Shown here: positions 50,301 through 58,566 of the stretch, piece by piece | Numbering within the stretch: the stretch's first letter is position 1 | How the letters are laid out: each line of letters opens with the position of its first letter | NCBI GenBank assembly: GCA_033675265.1 | Contig: JAUJYZ010001112.1 | Span: 62,001 to 126,000 of the forward strand | Direction of reading: 5' to 3' | Origin: Actinostola sp. cb2023 | Lineage: Eukaryota > Cnidaria > Anthozoa > Actiniaria > Actinostolidae | DNA: 64,000 nt | The notes under the pieces: model-generated | The model's database searches: none | Seen by the model: the letters and a program-made list of their open reading frames with translations, nothing else | Told to the model about the DNA's origin: nothing | Translations under genes and position numbers: made by a program

Positions 50301-53300
50301 TACAATTTGAGTTTCACTTTGAATAACACTTCCAAATATTTGGATATAATTTAATAATACATTAATTCGACCTTTGATTGACAGGTCACATGACCTACCT
50401 GTCAGGCGACCTGTGGTGTTCAACAAAACTGCCTGGTACATTGTCATCTAATAGTGTCGACATGGCCAGCCCCTCCCTAAGTCTCTGCCCCCTTTCCAGT
50501 AATGCACCAATCCAATCTGTACTGTCTGTAGCCATGCTTCCACCATCAAGGCTCATTTCAGAAGTTCCTTGCTCAGTCGCTGTGGTTGATGTGCCTTGTT
50601 CTGGACCGGTGCCTTGGGTGTGAGTAGTGTGGTCTTGATCAAACTCTGAAGAGAACATTTATATTATGTCTACAATATGCAAATCTACATATACTTTAAT
50701 AAAGAAAAGTTCTACTAACAGGTATGTGGAATGAACACTGAAGAAATACAGCTTGTCTCATGTTTGGTGCCAAAATGATATACCCAAAAGATCACTTATA
50801 TGGTGAAGAATACAATAGAATCAAGATAACTGACTTTACTTATTGAAAATTAAATAATCTTCTCAAATCATTAATAATTCATTAGATTTTGAATCAATTA
50901 GGGAACTTTATTTCGTCACGTGCATGAGCCTTGAAACCCGGTGAAACGCTTGTGATACAACTCCCATGTGTTTGATCACATTTCCAACCCTGGTGATCGA
51001 GATTTCTTAATCTAATATATTCATGACCCACAGAGTATTTATTTATTTTATATTAGTATTCCCAATCCTTACAATTTATCGAAATGTTTCCATTAGACTT
51101 AGAAATTTCCCATCACAACCTTTATATGAAGAAAAAAATATTTGATAAATTTGATACACATAATTATTGGGCCAAAGTTCTTGGATTACCTATAACACAC
51201 TTTACACTGTATACTACTGAGCTAACTGATGAATACTGGTGGACAAAATATATATTTATACTCTCACAATTGGTTTGAAACAATAACTGCCTAATAAGAA
51301 AATATCAAACACGAAAGGTCTAATTGTTATATCATTCTTTTGAGAAGCCATTTCAACAACTTGTGCTTCGTGTTTGATCAGGGGATTCCAAACACCTCGA
51401 TGGAGCCTCGTGCTTCATCTGTATCTTGGTGTTTAGAACCCCTGAGCAAACACTCGCACTCGTTGTTGAAATACTACATAAAACCCTTACCAGTACTAGC
51501 ATGGTCCCCACATCTTGCGAATGGTGGCTCAAGGCTATATCGCTTCTCTCAGACTGTGTGTAATCATGTTCCAGAAGAGAAAGAAGAGAGGGTTCTAGTG
51601 TATATTCCAACCTCTCTGGAGGCTCTTCAGAAAACTTGACACCCTATCAGAAAGATATTAATGTTAAACTTGACACCCTATTCAGGAGTTTCAATAGAAG
51701 CCAGTTACCGCCAGAGCTCCGAGCCACCGAAGGTCTAACCATTTATGTACCTGTAGGTAGTCACCACTAACCTTTAATGGAGCAGGGGACTCAAATGGAT
51801 CCTTGGCATCTTTGTGCTGTCGTGGATGGCTGACGGGTGTGGCTGGGTTAAGATATGGAGGGGGAGTAGGTTGAGGGTTGCTAATGTCTACATTTTCTTT
51901 ATCTAGTCCTGTGTCTACTGTTGGAATAGTTGAGGATAATTTGTTGTACGCAGCTGTAAATAATAACAAATAAACATGAATTATTGTATGCTAGCAAGAT
52001 GTCTGGTAATTTTCATAGGGGTTATAACTGTTGTTTGTGTAAATATTATTTGCTGTGAATTTCCATCTAATTACCCACTGCTACCAGTCTATAAATAGAC
52101 AAACAGTTATGCCATGAACAGCTTTTCAGCCAAACAGCCCTCTGCAGTGACAGTTACAGTTAATGTTCAAGTGGCCGCAATAACACATATATACAAATTA
52201 TGTATCTACATGTAACAAAATAAACAACCCAGTCCCTAGGGAACTTACTGGTGCAAAATACTACAATATCAGTCTGGCCTTGTAGCTCAGCTGATAGAAC
52301 ATTTGTGATCAGTTCTGAAGGTCATCATTAGGATCAGAGTTGTTTTTTTCCCCCTTTCCTTTCTAGGATCAATATTCAGAAGAATTTTATGAGTGATTTG
52401 TAGCACTTCAGCTTTCCTTCCAATTCTAACAATAAGTTGGTTAGAATTCACACGGTGGGGAAAAAAACCCCGAAATCGGCCAAACAATTTTTCGACATAC
52501 AGTTTTAATCCAATCAAACTGAAACTTGGCAACGTGATAGTACATGACATGATAGCTGGTTCTATGGTTTTTGCCAACAATTTTTTTAATTCAGATATAC
52601 ACTAATTTGATTGCTACATTCGAAAGAACATCTTAAATTAGAGATATAACTGAAACAATATCTCAGATATCGTTATTCAATCCAAAGATATGATTTTTTG
52701 AAATTTGAAAATCTGCCATTTTGTTACTAAAAATAGCACAAAATGGCGGCAATTTCAAATTTCAAAAAATCTTATCTTTGGATTGAATAACAATATCTGA
52801 GATATTGTTTCAGTTATATCTCTAATTTAAGATCTGTTTTTACGAATGTAGTGATCAAATTAGTGTATAACTGAATTTCAAAATTTGTTGGCATTTTCTT
52901 GACGTCATTTTCCCGCCAAAATGATGCAAATCAAAAAATCAAAAACCATAGAACCAGCTGTCATGTCATGTACTATCACGTTGCCAAGTTTCAGTTTGAT
53001 TGGATTAAAACTGTAAGTCGAAAAATTGTTTGGCCGATTTCGGGTCTTTTTTTTTCCCACCATGTCAAGGCTTTTTCAGGTCATGGTAAAAAAAAACAAC
53101 ACCTAAACTTTGTGCAGTGGAAACTCTCTTCCTCAAACTAGGTAATCTCAGTCACATAAGTTATTTTAAGCTCTGGTTTACACAATTATGACAAATAACA
53201 ATTTTTTATTTGGCACCTTTAGAATACACTACAATAGAATACTGTACATGGTTGTCAAAGGCTTTTGAATAGCAGGGTCTAGCTAAAAGTATAGCGTAGG

Positions 53301-56300
53301 AGTCTCTGTTATATATATACTACATGTAGGCACAATGTGGTTTAGCATGCGCTGTGGTAGGAGCAGTATTGAAATGCAGTATAATGTGACAGTATGATGG
53401 GTGTACACTGTACCCCATACTTTCATCAGATGTACATGTAATATTACCATATTCACCGGCGTATAAGCCGCACTCACAGATAAGCCGCACCCCAAGTTTG
53501 GCAATGCAAATTTTGGAAAAATTTGAATAAAATTAATAGAAATCACCATTAGCACGATTGTTAAACTGTCTGAAAAGGCGTTAGCACTCGTTAATTTGCT
53601 TGTTTAACGTCTAACCAATGGCCAATGCTTTTAGGAGTAACTAAATAGTAATAAACACATGAATGATGTGCGTACTCTTTTATGCTAATTATATGTAAAT
53701 TGCTGGTACCAATTCCTGATGTTCTCCAAGATAAGCCACACCCCCAACTTTGGATCGCGATTTTCGAAAAAAAAAGTGTGGCTTATATATACGCCGGTGA
53801 ATACGGTAATTAATTACTGGCTACTATGAACACTGCACCAGATATTCCAAATGCTAACTAGAGTTTTGATGCTAGTTGAGCTGGCTCTATTTAGCTGGAG
53901 CATGTTACTAAAAAACCTAGCGACAACCCTGGCAGATTATTCATTTTCTTTTGATGTCATTGTTACTCCTCTTACCAGATACAGACTCAAACTTGATATA
54001 AACTTGAATGTCAGCTAACTTGTTAAATGGACTGATGACAGACATTATAGGGACAATCCTGAAAACAACATTGACTAATATTAATTGTTAGGTGTCCACA
54101 TTGGTTAGTTATTCTTAAGAGTCAGAGAATCATTTTGTATTCTGACAGAATTTCCTTATGCAATGATTATAGTCATTTGGAGTCAGTCACTGAGGGTGGT
54201 CACAGCCAGGGTTTGTTACATCCTTGTGTCAAGATGGAGCCGCCCTTCTACGTGGTCATCCAAGCCATGTAAAGGTCTAACCATTGATGGAAACAAAGGC
54301 AGCACAAGTCTCCTCAATTATCATAACATCCAGAGTGTTGGTTCGGCCAGGGGCCTTGTGGTGACATGTGTACTTCATTGAAAAGTACATTGTGTATGTA
54401 CATGTATGTGTATATATATGTATACATGTACATGTGCCTCCACTGAATGAGTAGCATACCAGTTCAATGTTGTATATTATTGTATAGCGCACAATAATTA
54501 TTATACATGTATATTATTATTATTATTAGGTGTCTGAAGGAATACTTAGTTTTAACAGTAAATATTTTAGCTGGAGTTCATTAAATTATTGATAACTAGT
54601 GTATGATTGAGAAAAAGTGACTACACAACAGTTATCTGGACATGCTACATGTACACTGTATATCAGTACTATGGTCTAAATGGTCTTTGTATTTGCAGTG
54701 CTGTATTCGCATTGTAACAGTGCGCAGACCTAGGTTTTAAAGAGTCATGTACATATAATATATAGTACAGTGGATATGTCTTTACTTACACATTGATAGG
54801 CTGACTAGCTGTAAGCTGTGTTATCTCAGACACCAATGCTTTACCAAAGGGAATGTGAGTAGAGGTATGAACAGCTTCAAGGATCAATGTGCCCATATCT
54901 ACAGTATCATTGACAATTATAAGGATATTAAAATCAATAATATTGTTATTGGTTTACTTGTACAATAATATTAATGAAGAATGAAGATCCAACAAATAAA
55001 TATTCTCCCAAAGAGACAAAGTGCTGAGGGCAAACAAGGTAGTTTAGAGGAAATTTCATGCTAGCTATACAGCTAGTATCCCAATTAATAGACTTTGCCG
55101 AGTGCTGGACCATACAGATCTATAATTGTACATGTGTGATAATTTGGGACCTTGTGATAACTATATACAGCTAGTATCCCATTGAATAGCCTTTGCTGAG
55201 TGCTGGACTATACAGATATAGATAAGGCACCTCGTATTAACTATACAGCTAGTAACCCAATAGACATTGCCGAGTGCAGTACCACATGACATGTTATGAC
55301 ACATTCACAAAGTTATGTCTTGTGAAATAATACAAAACATACCGTTTAAGTATGCAGCAAACTGCTTTGGTCCACTGCACACAGGATATCTCACTAGAGT
55401 CCATTTGCCTTTTTGTGTGACTTGGTCTGTAACTAAAGGACTACAAGAGATGCAACAGTATCAGCTGTATCCAGTAGAATAATAAAACCACAAAGCAAGG
55501 GAGAATTTTTATAATGTTGACTTTTGACAAGATATAAATGTACGTGTACCCATTTCAAAAATCGTTGTCGTAGCCGAAGCAACAGTCAACACTCCAAGAC
55601 TGCAAATGATTTTGGTAATTTTTCTCGTAATTAATTTATTCAGAGCATATTTTGGTTGCATGCATTTGTGACATACTGTATTATTATGGCAAGCTGAAGT
55701 GGTAGCTCAGGTGTTAAACTGAATATTTAGGAAAATACAAGTACTACGCAAACGTGTTGGTGCGGGTACCATTGAACAAGAGCAGGCATCAAGCATTCTC
55801 ATTTAAAAATGTGCCACGCTTCCAAACAGTCTGAAAAACTACATTCATGATAACTATTTACAATTGCCACAACTGAATAAATTAATTACGAGACAATTAA
55901 CCAAAATCCTTTGCAGTCTTGGAGTGTTGACTGTTGCTTCGACTGCGACAACGATTTTTGAAATAGGTGTATAACACCATTCAATAGATGAAGCTGTTTT
56001 TATTGTACATGTACATGTACATGTATGTTTACTTGAAGGGGAACTGTAGACAAAATTTATTTTCGCAAGAAAGTTAGATATCTCTTGTACTAGCGTTACT
56101 TGAGTATTATTTTTTGTAAATCTTTCTTAGATATCAACATAATCTAAGTTCAATATGGAATATCATCCACCATTTTGCCGTTTCACTATCAGCTCAAATC
56201 TTTTTGTTTGTGACGTCGTTTATGGGGAATATTAAAATCCGTTAACAACATTCTCTCGGGTACAAGAAAATACAATGCACTTATAAATTATTACTCTATA

Positions 56301-57181
56301 TTGTGACTGCACTTTCCTTTGGGATAGGTGATGTCAGACATGGGGAATAATTACTGAAGTGAGCCGTGCTCAATTCAGCGGTAATCCATGTCTTTTTACA
56401 ATGCAAACTCAAGTTTCTTCTCCATAAAAATAAAAACAATAGAAAATTATTTCAGGAAATGAATGTACACAACATGCTCTTTGTTTTTATCAAAAGATAC
56501 ATGTAAATTTAGGCTACAGTTCTCCTTTAACATCCAAGTATCTTGTAACTCTATGAAGTAAGGAGTAGTGTCAATGCTCAGCACCCAGCTTCAAATAACT
56601 GTACCCCCTACTAATTAGTACCCCCCTGATGTAAAAAATATTACATACAGTAAGCACTCCCTTTCAAATAAGTACCCCACCCCTTCCCCCAAGAAAGAGA
56701 GAACGGCAGAGAAAAATAATTACATATTTACAATATAATTCATGTGTATATTAATTACTGTACATGCATGTGGCGTTCATTATTGCAGGTTTTTATGACA
56801 GCTTTCAAAACACAACGTCTGAGCATTGATTATACCACAACATCTCTACATTATTTACAGAATACATGTGTAGTAGTTGTAGATATTCTTACCGTAGCAC
56901 CGTTCCTTGTCCTTCTTCACCCCACCAACACATGCGCATCTCCACATCCCGAGGGTGCTTCTCTACAGCCCAAGTGAACTTACTGACAGACACAGTAAGA
57001 AAACACCTGAGCTGCCCTTGAACAGCTGGTGGTAGGGTAGTGGATACTGGCACCTGTTCATTATCTGATGATAAGGATCCTACAGTGAAGCAAAAGATAA
57101 CAATCTTACTTCATTTATATATGGAAATTCAGGGTTTTAGAATAATTGGGACAGATGGAAATAATAATATTTATAATAAAG

Positions 57182-57238
<57 letters not shown>

Positions 57239-58323
57239 GCCCCGGGCAACAGCTTTATTTGCACTCTCTTTGTCGTACATGCTTACATATTGTAGCAAAA
57301 ATAGAGAAAGAGACAACCAAACAAGTATGACATAACACCGTTGATCACTTCTTGCCACAACTGACGTACCATTACACTAACTGTGTTTCTTTCTCAAACG
57401 AAAAGTTTGCGTAAAGACTGTAATTCGTAAACAACCATAACAAGCTTATTACTCGGGCCCAGGCCGCAGGCCGCCCGAGTTAGAAAATGCGGATTTCGGT
57501 AGTAGTAGTAGTAGTAGTAGTTTTGTTCGGCTTCAAAATGACGAGTATGCGACGTATTTAATCGTATCCGGAGTTTCAAGATTACTCCGCAGATTTGAAA
57601 AGATAAAGGAGACACAGGACTCAAGTAGATTATGAATCTTAGTTTTGAAAGCAGCTGTAGATCTTCAAGCTATTAAAAGGTCAGGATTCTAGTTCATCGT
57701 TCAATGACTAGAAGTGGTAAAAGGACTAGAAGCTCGCTTAAAATATATTTAACAAAAACAAACGTGAGGACGTTATCGGAACCATCTGACCTATGCAACC
57801 TCAAGACGTATCATGTTCGTACTCACCGGACTAATAGTCTCCCTCGTCACTCAACTGTCACTGATTGTCATGACGTCAGAGAAATTATATTGTATTGAAG
57901 AAGATGTCCTTGTTTTATTCGACGTTCGAACCGTAACTCGAACCCGAACTCGATTCCAAACTCGACGTTTCGGGATCTGAAGCTAGAGAGGGGGCCTTTA
58001 CACAAACTCATCAAAATCAAATCAATTGAACTCAAAGTCAAAAGGTAATCAAATGAACTCAAAGGCAAATCAAATGAACTCGACACATACATGTATATAC
58101 ATAGTCTCCCTCGTCACGCAACTGTCAGTCATTGTCAGGTCTCTCCTCGCGCAGCTGACATTGTCCTTGTTCTTCAACCAACTGGCATTTTTCAAGATAG
58201 TCGAGGCCGAAGCAAGAACACAGATTCCGCGTCCAAAATGCATTTTTCCAGATTGTAAAATATTTTCTAACCTTTTCTTCTTGTCTTTTGCTTTACTTTC
58301 TTCCCCGTTTTCCCTCTTTTCAT
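23999..58323 (-). CDS. C2CD3: C2 domain-containing protein 3 (C2CD3), about 35 coding exons
   Basis: Centriolar protein needed for distal appendages, centriole elongation and ciliogenesis. Exons on the minus strand, 5' to 3': 58272-58323, 56893-57079, 55343-55440, 54790-54898, 53976-54058, 51772-51953, 51491-51634, 50399-50643, 49270-49543, 48438-48533, 47457-47794, 47018-47130, 46355-46473, 45491-45718, 43728-43942, 42076-42319, 41243-41341, 40318-40404, 39994-40098, 38835-38953, 38563-38618, 37016-37153, 36228-36460, 35636-35887, 34780-35060, 34123-34256, 32093-32216 (or 32286), 31388-31648 (or 31664), 30204-30306, 29378-29637, 29111-29252, 28547-28592, 27376-27554, 25792-26015, 23999-25466. 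Phases join throughout, apart from doubt around 31.4-32.3 kb. The sum is about 2,345 aa, against 2,353 in human. Six or seven C2-type domains are visible. Recognition rests on blocks such as TVWGE(T)[25 protein letters not shown] and ACGL..., recalled from the vertebrate protein. Confidence 0.93.
25607..25720. mobile_element. MITE family A copy
   Basis: GTGTAAGTGATCTCTGATGA and a facing TGAATCACAATCAATACCAC around CTAAAGGAGAATTTGA. Sits just upstream of the C2CD3 last exon in the intron. Confidence 0.7.
26268..26302. repeat. Poly(C) run of 35
   Basis: 35 consecutive C followed by A9 in a C2CD3 intron (between exons 33 and 34). In the transcript it is G35. Confidence 0.95.
26560..27230. repeat. 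34-bp minisatellite of GACAGACAGAT words
   Basis: Irregular units around AGATCAATAGACAGACACTG plus ATAGAAAGACAGAC. The copies at 27020-27190 are clearest with a 34-bp period. Lies in the C2CD3 intron upstream of exon 34. Confidence 0.8.
27376..30306 (-). CDS. C2CD3: C2CD3 exons 29-33: end of sixth and seventh C2 domain
   Basis: Exons 30204-30306, 29378-29637, 29111-29252, 28547-28592 and 27376-27554, aa about 1540-1782. Visible strands are [19 protein letters not shown], then [79 protein letters not shown] and GECKGQIK. The P-V-W-(E/D) and VWH blocks are classic C2 signatures. Confidence 0.9.
27594..28035. mobile_element. MITE-like element with AAGTGC..CCTAACACC ends
   Basis: Left end AAAGTGCACCTAACCCC and right end GGGTGTTAGGAGCACTTT are inverted. 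A 55-bp direct repeat (GTTCAAGTCCATGA...CTGCTAAAATTAGAG) lies just inside the left end and just outside the right end. Confidence 0.6.
28091..28254. mobile_element. TA-flanked MITE family B
   Basis: TA/GAGTCGTCTGGGAAGTAGTT ... AAAAAACGACTC/TA. The interior carries GAATAGATGTCTTTGATTCC. Lies in the C2CD3 intron between exons 32 and 33. Confidence 0.75.
29695..29914. mobile_element. TA-flanked MITE family B
   Basis: Left AGAGTAGTTTTTATATGAGT, right CTACTTCCCACTCAAACAAA. The interior has two CCAATCA words (CAACCAATCATGACAC, CAACCAATCAGAATAC). Confidence 0.75.
30371..30875. mobile_element. About 500-bp MITE-like element
   Basis: 17-bp inverted ends, TTAAAGTGCATATGACA at 30370 and its complement ending near 30875. 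The interior is AT-rich and non-coding. Lies in the C2CD3 intron between exons 28 and 29. Confidence 0.7.
31388..35060 (-). CDS. C2CD3: C2CD3 exons 25-28: fifth C2 domain and start of sixth
   Basis: Exon 34780-35060 ([52 protein letters not shown]) and exon 34123-34256 (HQHSGGFG...[21 protein letters not shown]) are firm. The next exon carries [16 protein letters not shown]. Its acceptor is either a weak AAAAAG/GA at 32216, which keeps phase, or a strong TTGGTTAG at 32286, which would need a one-base frame change near CAGGGCTTGG. The exon ending 31388 encodes [19 protein letters not shown] and [12 protein letters not shown]. Its acceptor is 31648 by phase or 31664 by signal strength. Confidence 0.75.
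32585..34183 (-). repeat. 79-bp tandem array containing about 19 copies of an exon end plus 5' splice site
   Basis: Each unit on the minus strand reads ATGTGTTACTGGGCGTGG ... CACCCATAGAACAG/GTAACAATAAC, then about 10 bases. The first copy is the real end of the C2CD3 exon 34123-34256. Copies follow at about 79-base spacing down to 32684, plus one degenerate copy at about 32590-32650. Recurrent variants (GGC/GGT and AAG/AAA) would be silent if translated. Each unit has TGA in frame 25-27 bases past the donor. Confidence 0.95.
34310..34570. repeat. GGA/GAA-rich trinucleotide tract
   Basis: Purine-only stretch of GAGGAGGAG/GAAGAA words. On the transcribed strand of C2CD3 it is a 250-base pyrimidine tract ending about 55 bases before the acceptor at 34256. 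Confidence 0.9.
35331..35400. mobile_element. Single end of a pogo/Tigger-like MITE
   Basis: TACAGTCAACTCTCGCCAAG followed by repeated GACACCT.GC words, like the ends of the elements at 45.8-46.3 and 48.3-48.4 kb. No second end found. Confidence 0.45.
35636..38953 (-). CDS. C2CD3: C2CD3 exons 20-24: linker and fourth C2 domain
   Basis: Exons 38835-38953, 38563-38618, 37016-37153, 36228-36460 and 35636-35887, aa about 1006-1272. A Gly/Ser/His linker is followed by [60 protein letters not shown] and [14 protein letters not shown]. The last exon also starts the following domain ([14 protein letters not shown]). The acceptor at 37153 directly abuts a 52-bp minisatellite. The 56-base exon (38563-38618) is supported only by phase and splice signals. 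Confidence 0.9.
36791..36911. mobile_element. TA-flanked MITE family B, truncated copy
   Basis: Starts TA/GAGTTATTTTGGTATGAGTGGGAAGTAGTTAC and includes TGTGATTGGTTGAATA. The right end is missing. See the copies at 28.1, 29.7, 49.7 and 60.8 kb. Confidence 0.7.
37160..38400. repeat. 52-bp minisatellite abutting a C2CD3 3' splice site
   Basis: About 23 units of GAGCATGGATGAATGAATGG + ATAGAAGAATGGATGGATGGATAATAGGATG, with internal ATGG/GAAT slippage. All three minus-strand frames stay open for over 1 kb because the unit lacks stops and 52 = 3x17+1. The last unit ends within 10 bases of the acceptor at 37153. Confidence 0.95.
38681..38760. repeat. 80-bp palindrome
   Basis: Arms around GATAAATAAGATA(A/T)CGAGAAG face each other across about 22 bases, in the C2CD3 intron upstream of exon 21. 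Confidence 0.7.
39509..39730. mobile_element. Palindromic element rich in GCGATCGC
   Basis: Ends GGTTTCCATTTGAT / ATCAAATGGAAACC. Arms contain CAGCGATCGC, GACGATCGCAG and several GATCGC words, with a partly palindromic centre. About 220 bp, in the C2CD3 intron between exons 19 and 20. Confidence 0.8.
39994..43942 (-). CDS. C2CD3: C2CD3 exons 15-19: third C2 domain
   Basis: Exons 43728-43942, 42076-42319, 41243-41341, 40318-40404 and 39994-40098, aa about 757-1006. After a Ser/Thr-rich start come [58 protein letters not shown] and [18 protein letters not shown], a clear C2 fold. The intron between the first two exons holds a 1.3-kb purine-rich minisatellite, which is pyrimidine-rich in the transcript. 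Confidence 0.92.
40140..40215 (+). mobile_element. tRNA-derived SINE fragment
   Basis: A pol III B-box-like GGCTTCAAATCCC at about 40157 followed by a tail (CTCAGAATTTTTTTCTGAG, TTTACACTT) resembling the copy at 46.86 kb. No A box. Confidence 0.5.
42345..43690. repeat. Purine-rich minisatellite, about 90-bp units paired as 179-bp higher-order repeat
   Basis: A/G-only units of GGAAGAAAGTAGGAAGAGGAAAG followed by GGAAGAAAGGAGAGGAAGAAAGC. Identical longer blocks recur 179 bp apart (from 42743 and 42922). Open plus-strand frames rich in E, K, R and G are by-products. Confidence 0.93.
43979..45097. mobile_element. piggyBac-like element, non-autonomous
   Basis: 25-bp perfect inverted ends beginning GTAGCGGTCCAGCTAAGAGG at 43979 and ending at 45097. 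It is flanked on both sides by TTAA (43975-43978 and 45098-45101), the target duplication typical of the piggyBac superfamily. A minus-strand open frame at 44412-44621 has [11 protein letters not shown], loosely like a piggyBac C-terminal cysteine motif. No DDD transposase core is present. Lies in the C2CD3 intron between exons 14 and 15. Confidence 0.75.
45491..47130 (-). CDS. C2CD3: C2CD3 exons 12-14: second C2 domain
   Basis: Exons 47018-47130, 46355-46473 and 45491-45718, aa about 603-756. [48 protein letters not shown] and [15 protein letters not shown] are typical C2 strands and match vertebrate C2CD3. The serine/threonine/proline-rich tail leads to the next domain. The exon at 46355-46473 has a weak donor (CAG/GTTACT). 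Confidence 0.9.
45797..46311. mobile_element. pogo/Tigger-like MITE
   Basis: The right end GGTGTCCACCTAGATGGAGT/TGACTG/TA faces the left CAACTCTCTCTAAGCTGGACAC. Internal repeats of GTGTCCA..TTTGA occur. The left tip is eroded. Confidence 0.55.
46598..46690. repeat. 93-bp hairpin
   Basis: TCGAACCTGACACTCCCC at the left is the reverse complement of the right end, with C-rich and G-rich arms and T8 loops. Confidence 0.8.
46700..46858. repeat. 36-bp AT-rich tandem repeat
   Basis: About 4.5 units of TACAACAAAGTTTTTATTAT + AAAGTTTTTATTTTAA in a C2CD3 intron, ending at the SINE fragment. Confidence 0.85.
46859..46955 (+). mobile_element. tRNA-derived SINE fragment
   Basis: B box GGTTCAATTCC at 46872-46882, then CTCAGTATTTTTCTGAGTC, TTTTTACGCTTGATGAAACC and TTACGAACTACTTTAC. 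The same tail occurs inverted at 63.19 kb. Confidence 0.6.
47457..51953 (-). CDS. C2CD3: C2CD3 exons 6-11: low-complexity linker
   Basis: Exons 51772-51953, 51491-51634, 50399-50643, 49270-49543, 48438-48533 and 47457-47794, aa about 177-603. Mostly polar and acidic, with short conserved islands: [35 protein letters not shown], and [21 protein letters not shown] at the end, which begins the next C2 domain. The first exon has two possible donors, 24 bases apart and in the same frame (ending at 51772 or 51751). The exon at 50399-50643 uses the second AG of CAGAG to keep phase. Confidence 0.85.
48267..48421. mobile_element. pogo/Tigger-like MITE with TA flanks
   Basis: TA/CAGTCAAGCCTCTACTAATGGCCACC and GGTGGCCATTGTGGAGAGGTTCGACTG/TA are inverted. 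TGGCCACC is repeated inside. Confidence 0.7.
48594..48712. mobile_element. Short palindromic MITE family A, best copy
   Basis: Ends TCCCTGCAAGAACA / TGTTCTTGCAGGGA, then (G)TAAGTG(A/G)TCTCTGATCAAA, ATCTAAATTCTCCTT and complement. Other copies are at 8280-8376, 25607-25720 and 50060-50170. Confidence 0.8.
49683..49878. mobile_element. TA-flanked MITE family B, intact copy
   Basis: 196 bp between TA dinucleotides. Ends GAGTTGTTTTGGTACGAGTG and CCACTAATATAAACATGACTC are inverted. Two CCAATCA words occur inside. Confidence 0.8.
50060..50170. mobile_element. MITE family A copy, diverged
   Basis: GTGTGAGTGATTTATGATCC faces TTTTGATCAGAATTCACTTG around CAAATTCTCCTATGG. In the C2CD3 intron between exons 8 and 9. 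Confidence 0.55.
52266..52320 (+). mobile_element. tRNA-like SINE head
   Basis: GGCCTTGTAGCTCAGCTGAT + AGAAC is a pol III A box as in tRNAs, but there is no matching acceptor stem or B box. Probably a SINE 5' fragment. Confidence 0.45.
52455..53060. mobile_element. About 605-bp near-perfect palindrome
   Basis: Arms of roughly 280 bp face each other around a centre near 52735. Outer ends are CCCCGAAATCGGCCAAACAA and TTGTTTGGCCGATTTCGGG. Lies in the C2CD3 intron between exons 5 and 6. Confidence 0.85.
53446..53808. mobile_element. MITE with ACCRTATTCACCGGCGTATA ends
   Basis: ACCATATTCACCGGCGTATA at the left and CGCCGGTGAATACGGT at the right, with AAGCC(G/A)CAC(C) internal inverted words. 363 bp. 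Confidence 0.75.
53976..57079 (-). CDS. C2CD3: C2CD3 exons 2-5: N-terminal C2 domain
   Basis: Four exons (56893-57079, 55343-55440, 54790-54898, 53976-54058), aa about 18-177. They carry [63 protein letters not shown] and [13 protein letters not shown] in the order of the N-terminal C2 domain of C2CD3. All boundaries are canonical and phases fit (2-1-2-1). Confidence 0.92.
55551..55975. mobile_element. Foldback family C, copy 1
   Basis: Arms of about 100 bp: CATTTCAAAAATCGTTGTCG...CAACAGTCAACACTCC and GGAGTGTTGACTGTTGCTTC...GACAACGATTTTTGAAATAG. In the C2CD3 intron between exons 2 and 3. Confidence 0.8.
56038..56531. mobile_element. About 495-bp MITE-like element
   Basis: Inverted ends around AAGG(G/A)GAACTGTAG. 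The interior is AT-rich and non-coding. C2CD3 intron between exons 2 and 3. Confidence 0.65.
57181..57238. repeat. (CAA)19 microsatellite
   Basis: Perfect trinucleotide run in C2CD3 intron 1. A second short run, (GTA)7, lies at about 57500. Confidence 0.95.
58272..58323 (-). CDS. C2CD3: C2CD3 first coding exon
   Basis: 17 codons plus one base, [17 protein letters not shown], then a GTTAGA donor. The leftover G joins GA at 57079 to give Gly, leading into SLSSDNEQ. The vertebrate protein also starts MKQRKGQ... with a short basic tail before the LPP..GQL block, which supports this choice. A short upstream ATG-TAA occurs 9 bases before the start. Confidence 0.82.
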
Positions 58324-58389
58324 CTTCTTTACATTAAACTAGGATCTGAACGTCTAGTTATCGAGCGTAAACATAAAATCAAACAAGTC

Positions 58390-58430
58390 CACTTTAGCCG
58401 CCATCTTTTGACTTTCGCGCCATTTTGTTT
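58390..58430 (-). promoter_or_regulatory. Probable C2CD3 promoter with E2F-like and YY1-like sites
   Basis: On the minus strand, GGCGCGAAA (58413-58421, E2F-type) is followed by AAGATGGCGGC (58397-58407, exact YY1 consensus), 75-100 bases upstream of the C2CD3 start codon. YY1 sites of this form usually sit at or just after transcription starts. Assignment is inferred from position. Confidence 0.5.
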
Positions 58431-58566
58431 CCCAGAATCCTAGAGGTGCTCACTCTAGTTACCATTCTCTTTTCACGACTGAATATCCTGGGAAAGGGTA
58501 CCTTTTTAGGTCTGTTGGTTTTCTCTATAACGCGCCCAATAACAACAGTCTCAGTCTGTTACGACT

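Noticed and set aside
52266..52340. Functional tRNA gene
   Set aside because: An A box is present, but no B box, stems or anticodon arm can be built.
57704..57898. Plus-strand [16 protein letters not shown]... as a possible first exon
   Set aside because: No downstream plus-strand exons found; the context is C2CD3 intron 1.
58381..58430. ATGGCGCGAAAG... or ATGGCGGCTAAA as the C2CD3 start
   Set aside because: First frame stops after 9 codons, the second has no donor in phase 1. The exon at 58272-58323 fits phase and the family N-terminus.
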